The translations under genes and the position numbers were made by a program. The notes below the pieces were generated by a model that saw only the letters and a list, made by a program, of their open reading frames with translations, was not told the origin of the DNA and ran no database searches. A stretch of 64,000 nucleotides of DNA from Vicia villosa. Taxonomy: Eukaryota; Streptophyta; Magnoliopsida; Fabales; Fabaceae. Shown here one piece after another: positions 23,102 to 34,280 of the stretch; within the stretch, counting starts at the first letter, position 1; every line of letters starts with the position of its first letter. The DNA is taken from NCBI RefSeq assembly GCF_029867415.1, contig NC_081182.1, positions 19,193,983 through 19,257,982 of the forward strand, given 5' to 3'.

Positions 23102-24634
23102 ATGGCAGATCAAGAGCAACACAATGCTGAAGTCAGAATGGAGATTGAAGATTTGAAGTCAGGAATGACTAAGCTCACTGAAATGTTGCAAGTTCTGATT
23201 GCTAGAGGAGAACCACCTCAAAGGACTGTCATTCAAGAAATCACCGATGATGTTGAAGACCCTATTCCTGTTCAGAGGCCCGCCACTACTTGGCCTGAGT
23301 TTGGTTTACCTCCAAATTATTCTCCGCCTCACGCCACTGCTGCTATGTTGGGTCAAACTTCACGACCAATGTTCCAAGCTCCGATCATGACTGAGTCTCA
23401 GCCAATTGTGCACACTGCTGCCCAGACCGCTTATGGGAATCCTCTCTTTGAATACCAGCCTGGAGACCATCAAAGTGAAAGCCAAAAAGAAGCTGGTGAT
23501 ATTGATGAAGTCAAAGAACAATATCAAATTCTGGAGAAAAGACTAAGAGCTATGGAAGGCGCTGATTACTTTGGGGTCGCTGCTGAAAACATGTGCTTAG
23601 TTTCTGATTTGGTCATACCTGCCAAATTCAAAACTCCCGAGTTTGAAAAGTACAAAGGGTACACTTGTCCAAGAAGTCATTTGACCATGTACTACCGCAA
23701 GATGGCTGCCTATACCAAGAACGACAAATTGTTGATTCACTGTTTTCAAGATAGTCTGACTGGCGCTTCACTGAAGTGGTATATGGGACTGGAGAAGAGT
23801 CGTATCCATTGCTTTCAAGATCTGACTGATGCTTTCATGAAACAGTACAAGTATAATCTAGACATGGCTCCTGATCGCCGTCAATTACAAAATATGTCCC
23901 AAAGGGAAAGAGAGTCCTTCAAGGAGTATGCTCAACGCTGGAGAGAACTAGCTTCTCAAGTGGAACCTCCTTTGGCAGAAAAGGAATTAACTGGAATGTT
24001 CATGGATACTCTCTCGCCTATCTACTGGGAGAAGATGATTGGAAGTGTGTCCTCCAACTTTACTGACTTGGTGACCATTGGTCAAAGGCTAGAAGAGGGA
24101 ATCAAGAATGGCAAGGTTGCCAATGCTGCTGAATCTTCTAATGGTGCAAAGAAACCTTATGGAAACTTCCATAGGAAAAAGGAAGGAGAAACAAACGTTG
24201 TGAGCGACGAAGGAAGAAGACCTCGTCAAAGGACTAATAACTATGATCAACCAATTGTAGTTACTGTTGCTCCTGTGACTAAGGTTCCGCAAGTTCAAGC
24301 TGCTCGACCTCAGGCTGCTAACCCGAATCAGACTCGTAATAGGATTGACTTCGATCCTATTCCAATGACTTATACTGAGTTATATCCAGCTTTGGTCCAC
24401 AAAGGGTTGATTACAACGAGATCTATGCCTCCGCCTCGAAACCCTCTCCCTGAAGGTTTCAGATCTGATCTTCATTGCGCTTTTCATCAAGGTGCGGCAG
24501 GCCATGATCTGGAAAGATGTTTCCCTCTGAAAGAAAGAGTTCAAGAGTTGGTTAGAACGAAGCTGCTCACTTTCAAAGACATCAATCCCAATGTTGTCGA
24601 CAATCCTTTGCCTGAGCATGACAAAAATGGCTGA
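23102..24634 (+). CDS. Gag protein of the Ogre/Tat-like element
   Basis: 510 residues, starting MADQEQHN. The N-terminus is a coiled segment; residues about 60-85 read WPEFGLPPNYSPPHA, typical of legume Ogre/Tat gag. The retrotransposon gag domain is at about residues 160-345 (FKTPEFEKYKG, CPRSHLTMYYRKMA, DSLTGASLKWY, FKEYAQRWRELA). A zinc-binding-like motif CAFHQGAAGHDLERC is near residue 458, C-x2-H-x5-H-x4-C, unlike the usual CCHC. The frame is intact from ATG to TGA, which fits a young copy whose gag may be made, while pol must come from another element. Confidence 0.9.
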   Translation: MADQEQHNAEVRMEIEDLKSGMTKLTEMLQVLIARGEPPQRTVIQEITDDVEDPIPVQRPATTWPEFGLPPNYSPPHATAAMLGQTSRPMFQAPIMTESQPIVHTAAQTAYGNPLFEYQPGDHQSESQKEAGDIDEVKEQYQILEKRLRAMEGADYFGVAAENMCLVSDLVIPAKFKTPEFEKYKGYTCPRSHLTMYYRKMAAYTKNDKLLIHCFQDSLTGASLKWYMGLEKSRIHCFQDLTDAFMKQYKYNLDMAPDRRQLQNMSQRERESFKEYAQRWRELASQVEPPLAEKELTGMFMDTLSPIYWEKMIGSVSSNFTDLVTIGQRLEEGIKNGKVANAAESSNGAKKPYGNFHRKKEGETNVVSDEGRRPRQRTNNYDQPIVVTVAPVTKVPQVQAARPQAANPNQTRNRIDFDPIPMTYTELYPALVHKGLITTRSMPPPRNPLPEGFRSDLHCAFHQGAAGHDLERCFPLKERVQELVRTKLLTFKDINPNVVDNPLPEHDKNG

Positions 24635-26389
24635 AAAATGAGAATGACAAGACACTCCCCTAAAGCCAAGTGTTTCGTGATAGGATAGCTCCTCCTCGTC
24701 ACCGATTAGTCACTAGGCCTTGTTTCCCGTTGTTTGTAATTTCCTTATGTTATCTTGTGTACTGCATTTGAATTTTGTTTGTTCTTGATTATTAATTTTA
24801 ATGAAATGAGCATTGCGTGTTTCAATTCAATCCATTGTGTTTATCTTTATGCTTCATCTTTCAAAAAACAAAAATATATATTTCTTGTTCACTTTCTTTA
24901 TCAAACTTTTCTTTTATGCAAAGATTGGAGGGAGGATGATGAAAACAAAAATACCCAAGTTGTTCAATTGTATGCTTTCAAGTAAGACTTTGCTGATGAT
25001 GTACAGGCATTGTTTCAATTCCCAAATACTGGAGAAATAAGGAAGTTAATCCCTTGTCAACCCCTTTGAGCCTTCGAAGTTGGAGTTTCTTTTTTAAACG
25101 AAAAAACCCGCAATTTTAAACCTGGGGCAGGGTAGTTCTCAGTTAATTTGGTTGTGCATTCACTTTCAAGAAAATCATTTAGTACACCTTTCAATAAGGG
25201 TTTCAATCAAAAGTGACCAAGATGGTTATCATTAATCATTCTCAAGGCAGTCACTATCTTTCATATAAAAAATTTCAAAGAAAAAGCCCGCTAAGTCAAA
25301 ACCTATAAAGGAGACTTAGGCAAAACTGGGGCATCCCGCTGACTGTAATTTCAAATAAAGACAGTTCAGGCAAAATTTAGGGATATAAAAAAGGGAGAAG
25401 TCTATAATTTCCTTGAACAACAATAAAACGTTGTGACTATTAAAAGGAAGAAGTGACGACCGTCTCAAAAGATTCCCTTGGCCTTTAAACCATTATCATT
25501 ATCACAGGTGCAATTCCAAAAGCTTTTTTGGAACCTGAATGCATAGTCTGATTTAACTGAGCGTAGGATTGAAGATCATCACGGAGAATGGGGTGGGTAC
25601 AAATACATTTTGAGCCTTTTATCCTTTGTTTCTGAAACCGTGAACCAAGCCACGTTACAACCTTCAAAAGACCTAATTGAAGCGAGGTTTATTTTGAAAG
25701 CATACTACAACAAGGTTGCGTTAACCTGACTCCTAAAGATTTCTGCAAATTGTTTGTTTTACCATACCTTTTGCTTTATCCATCACTTTGAATGTCTAGA
25801 CAACTGTGTTTGGACCTTTGATTATTTTCTATACATCAATAACATCATTCCAATAATGATTTTGAATTTTGATTTCAAAATATGCTTTGAGCATTGCATT
25901 AAGGTTACCATTTTTGAATGAACATTTTATTTGCAAGCAAGTACTCATCTTTCAAGGAAGTTCAAACAGTCGAGAAACTTGATCAGTGATCCTATCGGGG
26001 GCACGTTACTTCAAGATCCTGTTGTTCAAGACTTATACTGGGGCATATGTTCCCAACATTCATTTCAAAGAACTGAAGCAACGATCAGATAACAACCAGT
26101 CAATCAGGGGCAATCTTCTTCAGCAATCCCCAAACATTTTATCAATCCTTCTCAAAAGGATCATCAGTGTGACATAACAGAATTGACAATCTTCTTGTGT
26201 TGAGGAATCAGAATTCCAATCTTCCCTCACAAAAGAGTCTACCTCAGTGATCATAATCAATTACATTGCATTCATCATTCATATACCATACATTGAAAAT
26301 TTCATATATCATGCATACTCATGTGCATTTCCTCAACTATTGTTGTATGTAACATATTACCTTATGGTCTAGGTCCAACCCTTTTGACA
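24635..26389 (+). other. Noncoding internal region of the Ogre-like element
   Basis: No pol motifs in any frame; only short broken frames. A-rich runs and 'aacctggggcaggg'/'aaaactggggcatcc' phrases repeat at about 25120 and 25325, possibly decayed pieces of polypurine-tract-like sequence. Confidence 0.7.
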
Positions 26390-27260
26390 TTTTGTAAAAT
26401 TTCTCTTCATTCATGTTTTACCTTGAGTGCCCCTAATACTTTGTTCTCAAAATCCAATCCTGTTTTATCTTGATTGTCTCTTTTGTTGCTTCATTCATGT
26501 TTTACCTTGAATGTCTTTGATGTTTTCTTTTCAAAGTCCAATCATGTTTTACCTCGATTGACTTTTGTTGCTTCATTCACGTTTTATCTTGATGAGTCGA
26601 TCACGTTTTATCTTGGTTGCCTTCGATCATGTTTTATCTTGATTCCCATCTAATACCTGAGTCAATCATGTTTTACCTTGATTGTCTTTGATCATGTTTT
26701 ATCTTGATACCTCCAGTCAGGTTTTATCTTGACGTTCTTCAATCATGTTTTATCTTGACGTTCTTCAATCATGTTTTATCTTGATGAAATCCTTTGATCA
26801 TGTTTTATCTTGATTCCCCTTCATTACGTCGAGTCAACCATGTTTTATCTTGGTTGTCTTTGATCATGTTTTATCTTGGTTGTCTTCAGTCATGTTTTAT
26901 CTTGATATTCTTCGGTCATGTTTTGTCTTGATATTCTTCAATCATGTTTTATCTTGATTGTCTTCGGTTATGTTTTATCTTGAATACCATTCGATGTCGT
27001 TCAATCACGTTTTACCTTGATTGTCCTCTGATGTTGGCCCGTTCATGTTTTATCTTGAATGTCCCTGAATATTTTCTTTTCAAAGTCTAATCACGTTTTA
27101 TCTTGGTTGACCTTCGTGTTCCTCAGTCATGTTTTACCTTGATTATCCTTTTGTGTTCTTCCATCATGTTTTACCTTGATCGTCACTTAATACATCCTCG
27201 TTCATGTTGGGCATCTCATATGTTCTTTTCCCGAAGTTCAATCACGCTTTACCCTGAATA
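26390..27260 (+). repeat. Minisatellite in the 3' untranslated part
   Basis: About 25-30 imperfect units of 'tcatgttttatcttgat' plus a variable spacer (unit about 22-50 bp; best copies at 26620-26970) run just upstream of the 3' LTR. Tandem arrays in the 3' UTR of Tat/Ogre elements are a known source of plant satellites. Confidence 0.9.
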
Positions 27261-27488
27261 CTTTTGTTGACTATCTTTCCTCTCCGATTTCATGTCTTTG
27301 GTGTGATCGCTTGTTTCAAGCCTTATTCCCCACAGAATTCAGAATGTCTCATATCATATTGCATTAAAAAAAGGTGTCCATTGCATTCATGCCATAAGCA
27401 TTGTTGCGGCGATCTTAGGACAAAAATTGTGTACTTTGTATTTAAGTCTCTTCACATCCTCGATAGAAGAAACTTAAATAGGGGCATC
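27261..27488 (+). other. 3' end of internal region with polypurine tract
   Basis: Short unique stretch ending 'aaacttaaataggggcatc' directly before the 3' LTR; AAATAGGGG is the likely plus-strand primer. Confidence 0.7.
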
Positions 27489-30400
27489 TGTCGCACCCCA
27501 ATTTTTGACCCACGCATTTTTATTTATTTTTGACTTGTCGCATTTCATTTCATCGTTCATACATTGCATCGTTGCATTTGTTTTGAAAAATTAGACTTTT
27601 ATTAAAATCGACAAAAAAAAATAGCGTTTCGTTTTGCATTTTTCGCGTATTTTTATCTTTAGTTTAATTAAGTTTATAAAAGATAATATAATAAAAAATA
27701 AATTTAGATAGTTTAGTTTAGATTAATTTTTGGTTTTATATTGAGCTTTTTGGTATCATTTTATTTTTAGTTTAGATTTATTTTAGTTTTAATATCATTT
27801 TTATTTTTATTTTAGATTCAATTTAGAATTAATTTTAGTTTTGATAGTATTTTAGATTTAAATTAGAATAATTTAAAATCTTAATATCACTTTAGATCAT
27901 TTTTTATTTATTATCATTAACATTTTTATTTTATGTTATTAGTTTTTATCATTGTTATTACTAAATTCTTTTAGAAAAAAATATTAAACAAAACAAAAGC
28001 CTTTGCTTTAGGCCCATTTACATTTGGTCTTAGCTTTTTTTTTTTTACAAAAAAAAGACAAGGTAATCCAGAAAAAGTCAAACAAAAAAATTGTCTTTCT
28101 CCTTCCTCTTTCCCACGCCTCTGCTCCATCAAGTCTGCTCCAAAACCTGCAAAATCAGAGCAACAATAAGCCAAAACTTTCACCATTATAATCAATACAG
28201 AGCCTGCACAAGAAAGCAATAGAACAGAGCAACAAGTATGTTCAAATTCCATCTAATTTCCCCCCAAAAGCTTACTTCAAGCTATCTATAAATCAGACTT
28301 CTCATTCACAGCAAGAAAAAAAAACCGATTCAGAGAAGAAAAAGCCACAAAAATCATAGAAAACACTTAACCGAATCTTCAGTTCCCTCAAATATTCAAC
28401 CCAACCACATCGCACCACACATCCCTCGCTATAAACGGAACCACAAGCATCAGTTCAGCAACGTACAACACAACAAATGCAGCACATTCACACAGAAGCG
28501 GAATCATAGCGCAAACTCGCATCGGAGAAGAGGAAGGAAGTGAAGAACGACAACAGAGTAAAGATCATACCTGATTTATTTCTTGTTTCCTATTTTGCTT
28601 TAATCTTCAAATATTGATGTAATTTGTAATCCCTGATTGAAAGATAATGAAATCGGGGAAGTTAGGGTTTTGAAAGGGGCAAAGGGTACCGATCTGTCTT
28701 CTATGTTTGTTTTGCGTAAGTGTTTGCGGGCTATGTTGTTGGTATATGTGTGCGAGAAAGAGACGAGAAAATGGAGCTTCGAAGCTCCTTCCATGGTGTT
28801 TCGTTTCTTTTAAAACAGCGAGAGATGGCGAGATGAGGAAGAGGATTGAGTCCTCAGAATCTCGTTTCCTCTTTTAATGTTTCTCTTTCTTAATATTAAC
28901 CTCTTGTTTTATTTTTATTTATTTTTAATTTAATTTGAAAGAATCAATTAAAATATTTTGTGTTTGTTTAAAGCATGCGCACATTTGTTTCCTTTCTTTT
29001 AAGACATTTAGTTTTCTTCTTTTTTTAGTTATTAATAATCCAATTTGATTTTTGTTATTAAGTTTTAATAATTGTTTAATAAATAAATTCTAAATGACTT
29101 AGTGAACTCCTTTTTCTTATATTTAAAAAATCAAATTTTAATTAAAAATATTTTAAGGATGAGATACGTTTCTCTTCCATTTTTTATAGGAATTGTTTTG
29201 TTATTATTTTGATTCTAGGTGCATCATCATGTAGTTTTATTTGTTTATTTATTTTAGCTTTTAAATAAAAAGAGAGAGTAAGTATTTTTTAAAAAGAATA
29301 TACTTTCTAATAGAAATTAAGTTTTTTTAATGAAAAATAACAAAAAAAAGATTTTCTTTTTCAAATGAAATAAAAACTCCAAAACAATTTAAACAATCGA
29401 ATTGAGTTTTGAGTTTTAATGGTTGAAGAAGGGTTTGTACGTACTTGTACAAGTTGTTCTTTAAGCGTTTAGGCGATGGCCGTTAAGCCATTGTTCGAAT
29501 GTTTAGATTCCATTAAAGACTCCATAAAATTTAAATGCTTTCTTTTAATAATTAAATCAAATTTAGTCGATAATGGATGAATCAAGAGGGGTTTGTACGT
29601 ACTTGTACAAGTTGTTCTTTAAGCATTTAGGCGATGGCCGTTAAGTCATTGTTTGGATGTTTAGACTCCATTAAAGACTTCTTAAAAATTGATTTGTCTC
29701 ACCTTTTTACAAAACACTTTCTTTTAATCAAATCATTTTTAGTCAATAACGGATAATGAAGAAGGGTTTGTACGTACTTGTACAAGTTGTTTTTCAAGCG
29801 TTTAGGCGATGGCCGTTAAGCCATTGTTTGAGCGCGTAGACTCCGTTAAAAGACTTCGTAAACTCGATTTAGCAAATACTCTTTCAAGTATTTTAAGCGA
29901 TGGCCGTTAAGCTTTTGTTTAAATATTTGGATCCAATTAAATATCTTTCAACTCTTCAAATCAATCTTTTTTCATAACCTACGAGGGGGTTGTACGTACT
30001 TGTACAATTTTCTCTTCAAGCATTTAGGCGATGGCCGTTAAGCCTTTGTTTAAATGTTTGATTTATCTTAACAAACAAACTTCAAATTTATTCACACCTT
30101 TTAATTTTAAAACTTTATTTCATAAAACGAGACACTTAGTTAAAATTCAAATGCAATTCTATTTCCACATGTGAAGATTTAACATCTTCCACTCGAATGC
30201 GATGATGGCCGAAATCATGTCTTATCTTGATTTAGTTATCCATTCTTGTAGTGATATCATATCCATGTGCGCGTAGTATTTCCATTTGAAAGCGATCGAG
30301 TACCTCTCGCTAAAATCAATCAACAAAACTTTTCGTAGTTTGCCCGAACTACGATTGCTCTGACTTTCCCATTGCACTAGGGAATACGTAGGCACAAGAT

Positions 30401-30743
30401 ACAAATGTCTTGGCGAGCACAATAATAAAAAATCTTATTTTTGTTTCTTTCTTTTTTCCAACCTAATAAATAACGCAAGTAGATATAAGCTAACAATTAA
30501 TCACGAGATTAACTAAATGGGTCCCATCGAGTACGATGGAGGTGAGGGGTGCTAATACCTTCCCCTTGCTTAACCGACTCCCGAACCTAAATTTGGTTGC
30601 GATGACCGTCTTATCCTGTTTTCTTTTTCTTCGTGGGTTTTATCGATATTTTCCCTTTCCTTTTGGAATAAATAAAGTTCGGTGGCGACTCTGTTGTACT
30701 TCGAACGCGTGAAAACGCGTCGAGTCACATTTTTACCGCTACA
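27489..30743 (+). repeat. 3' LTR of the Ogre-like element
   Basis: 3255 bp, same length as the 5' LTR with a constant 8434-bp offset. Identical in every part compared by eye. Confidence 0.95.
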
Positions 30744-30748
30744 GTTAA

Positions 30749-31543
30749 CACAATGCTATTTTGGATAATATCATAAGTATATTAGGACGCTTTAAAATGA
30801 CGTATTTTTTTAGTATATTACAACAATGTAAAATTTGAATACATCTGATTATTATGTGAATTAAATGGGATTTGGAACCGCCACTATTTTCAAACAAAAA
30901 CTATCAATTTAAATGTAAATTGCCTTTATTTTTATTGCGGCAGCCAAATTTATGGAGTTTTTAAAAAACGCTGTATTTGTAAATTATGTGAGAACTATGT
31001 CAGAGATGTATAGATGATGGTCAACTATGTGTGACCTATGTCCACAAACTACAAATTTATGGAGTTTTTTATGATAATATATTTATTGCCTTACCATTTG
31101 TGAAAATATTATAACTATAAAATTGTTTTACATAATACTATTTTTTTAACAAATATTTTTAACTAGTTTCTAACATACTTATCATTATAAATAAATAATT
31201 TTTAAACAACAAATATTTATGCAAACAACACCCATATTTATTATAATAACACTCATATTTTTTATAGTAAGAAATAAGAACAAACAACACCCATTTACAA
31301 CTATAATAACAAACAACACCCATTTGCAACCATTTAAGTAAATTAAAAAAAAATTAAAGAAAAAATACGTAGTTTTGATGAACACCCAATTTAGATTTGA
31401 ATTCTTTGATTGTCTTGAATGATAAAAATATATCTAAAAACAGAAAACAAAAATTAAATATTAGAAATTATTATCTTATATAAACTAAAGTACATAAATT
31501 AAACATTAAATGAAATATAATTTAAAAGAACTATACCTTTAAT
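30749..31543. other. Rest of duplicated module, then AT-rich sequence
   Basis: 30749-31070 continues the module interrupted by the Ogre-like element and matches 33109-33420; it lacks the CCR-like exon 3 that follows at 33463. 31070-31543 is AT-rich with a repeated 'aaacaacacccat' phrase (31208-31325). No gene seen. Confidence 0.7.
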
Positions 31544-31558
31544 AATTAGTAAGAACTA

Positions 31559-31817
31559 TACACAAGTGTAGCTATAATCTCTTTATCAATGTCACCTATG
31601 TGGTTAGTCAGTCCAAACACCATCTCATTTCTCACTTTCCACACAGCATAGACTTTGGAATGCTAAGAAATATAGGAAACAGTTAGCAATGCTTATGCTA
31701 TAGGTGTAGGCACTTAGTTTGTTTGGTTTTCTGGTTTTGTACTTTGGCTGGATCGTGAGCGATCGCCGTGTATAGAGTGTTTTTTTAATTAATCAAATTT
31801 TATTGATTCAAAAAAAA
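31559..31817 (+). mobile_element. 5'-inverted (twin-primed) LINE insertion
   Basis: It ends in A9-A10 and is flanked by a 15-bp duplication AATTAGTAAGAACTA (31544-31558 and 31818-31832). The right part (about 31672-31817) is a sense LINE 3' end. The left part (about 31559-31670), read on the minus strand, encodes VWKVRNEMVFG, a typical LINE C-terminal stretch. Opposite orientations inside one TSD are the signature of twin priming. Confidence 0.8.
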
Positions 31818-31829
31818 AATTAGTAAGAA

Positions 31830-31870
31830 CTAGTTTGATACCCGTGCGTTCGCACGTGTACCCGTCGGTT
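31830..31870 (-). mobile_element. Helitron-like 3' terminus
   Basis: On the minus strand a stem CGTGCG-AA-CGCACG (31856-31843) is followed 9 nt later by CTAG (31833-31830) and T, matching the hairpin-plus-CTRR-T end of Helitrons. The other end was not located; it could lie anywhere up to about 32490. Confidence 0.5.
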
Positions 31871-32493
31871 TTGCGCTTTTGGATTGAGGAAAATAAAAAG
31901 TATTAATAAAAGATTAAATTTGAGTTAAAATGAGAAAAGTATTAGTATAGAATAAAAATTGGAAAGATCAATTATTTGACTTAAATTTTTACTGTTTTAT
32001 CAACAGTAGAATAAAATACGACATGCATAAAGAATAGACAACACAATATTGATTGTCCAATGCAATAAACTTAGTCACATTTACTTCCAACATATTAACA
32101 TCACAACAATTGGCAGCTTCCATCATCACCTATTGCCTCTTGTTCATTTTTCTAGCTGCCTATGTCATGACACCTTTGAATTAAAATATAATACGTTAAT
32201 AAACTATATAAAAATAACCATAGGGATTTATATAGAGATCTTTAGAGGAGTAATATAATTCTTTTTTTTCCTCAACTGATACATCTAGTTTCAAAACCAC
32301 TTATATCCTTTAAGCACTTAAGAGTTCTATCATTAAAGTTAACTATTATGGTAACCTAATCATCATGCAAAATTAAATATTTTAGAAATAAGATAAGATT
32401 ATGACAAGATAGGGTTTGAATTATCCTTAAAATATTGAAATGAGATTCGTACCCCATATTACATACCGGGCATATCCAGGCAGAAGAGGAAGA
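31871..32493. other. AT-rich sequence, no gene seen
   Basis: May be the body of the Helitron-like element at 31830. No coding evidence. Confidence 0.5.
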
Positions 32494-32501
32494 GGAAAAT
32501 A

Positions 32502-32686
32502 CGGGCATGGATCCTCTAACTTCCCCTTCTCTACCTTTTCCTAACTTTCTCTCTATCTCTCACTTGATATACTTTCTCTCACTAATTTTTCCCTCCAAAA
32601 TTAATATCACCATCTCCCTTATATCATACAAATATTGCCTAAAGTCACCCTAACTTTCCCTCCTTAAAGTTAGAGGATCTTTACCC
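32502..32686. mobile_element. Small MITE with 8-bp TSD (hAT-like)
   Basis: Terminal inverted repeats of about 20 bp (CGGGCATGGATCCTCTAACT at the left; the right end is its near reverse complement, ending GGATCTTTACCC). They are flanked by GGAAAATA at 32494-32501 and 32687-32694. Interior is C/T-rich with no frame. An 8-bp TSD points to the hAT superfamily. Confidence 0.75.
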
Positions 32687-32817
32687 GGAAAATACATGTT
32701 ATATGTCACTTTAATGTTGCACAACCCCTATCAATCCTACTAAATCAACTAATTCTCCCCTTATCATACAGAAAGCCATGATAAAAGAGTGAACAAAAAG
32801 AGAAGTGTTTTATTAAT

Positions 32818-33462
<645 letters not shown>

Positions 33463-34280
33463 CTATATAGAAAACAAACTCTAGGCCTAGTACCAAAAAT
33501 TCTATATGCAACATTAACATTAGTGGGTGACTCTGACAATGGTCCCATAACATGAGTAGGACAAATGCTAATTAAATCAAGCGCATCTCTTTTTGCAATT
33601 TCCACTGCATTCTTTTCTGCCATTGTCTTGGCGTAGCAATACCACCTCTGAAAGATATGCAACGTACGTATTAGTTTATTTATTTACATAAAAATCACTT
33701 TAATGTAAAAATATAATCTCAACAACCTTATATTTTAGGTAGAAATCTCCAATAGACCAACTTAACTCATTAATGGGTCCAGTTTTTGGAAAATAGGGTT
33801 TTTTTTTATTATGACAGTCCTCGATGAAACATACACTATTCGTTTGACATTAGCAATTTTACAAGCTTGAAGTAGATTGCATGTTTCTTGGATCGCAGGT
33901 TCAATTACTTCCTCCTACAATATTAAAGAAAAATGAGAATAACAATAAAACTAGTATGCAAAAGAAAAAAAACATTTTAAATATTTTTTTGGTTACCAAA
34001 GGATTTTTAATGTGACCAAATGGAATAGGACAAGCAAGGTGGAAAACACCTTTGCATCCCACAACTGCCGGGAGAATAGAGCTATAATCCAAAATATTTG
34101 ACTTAAAGAGTCGAAGCTGATTTGGAAAAGTAGTCATTATTTTGCTTAATAGTGGACATTTAGTAAGACAGTCTGGTTATGGTTTTTAGTGGTCGGATGT
34201 ACGTAATATCCCTTCGAGAGCAATAAATTGAGTAGCCAAGAACCATTAAATCCATCTGCGCCAATAACACAGAGAATATG
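33463..34280 (-). pseudogene. CCR-like SDR gene fragment, copy C (exons 1-3)
   Basis: Same three exons as copy A: exon 3 about 33652-33499 (WYCYAKTMAEKNAVEIAKRD), exon 2 about 33908-33729, exon 1 about 34277-34010. Exon 1 has lost its start codon and carries stops or frameshifts after the LLSKGYYV region; exon 2 also has shifts ('ttttttttatt' run). Exon 3 is the least damaged and keeps YxxxK. Exons 4-5 are absent. Confidence 0.8.

Larger units (their letters stand above)
19055..30743 (+). mobile_element. Gag-only Ogre/Tat-like Ty3/gypsy retrotransposon
   Basis: Two LTRs of equal length (3255 bp) start TGTCGCACCCC and end ACCGCTACA. The target duplication is GTTAA (19050-19054 and 30744-30748). 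The internal part is 5179 bp with one gag frame and no protease, RT or integrase, so the element is non-autonomous. Assignment to the Ogre/Tat branch rests on the gag sequence style, the long LTRs and the primer site. The uninserted target is seen at 1164-1168 and 33109-33113. I saw no LTR differences in the parts compared, and the offset is a constant 8434 bp, so insertion was very recent. Confidence 0.95.

Noticed and set aside
26390..27260. CRISPR-like array
   Set aside because: Repeats are imperfect and spacers are not unique in length or content; the site is inside a plant retrotransposon.
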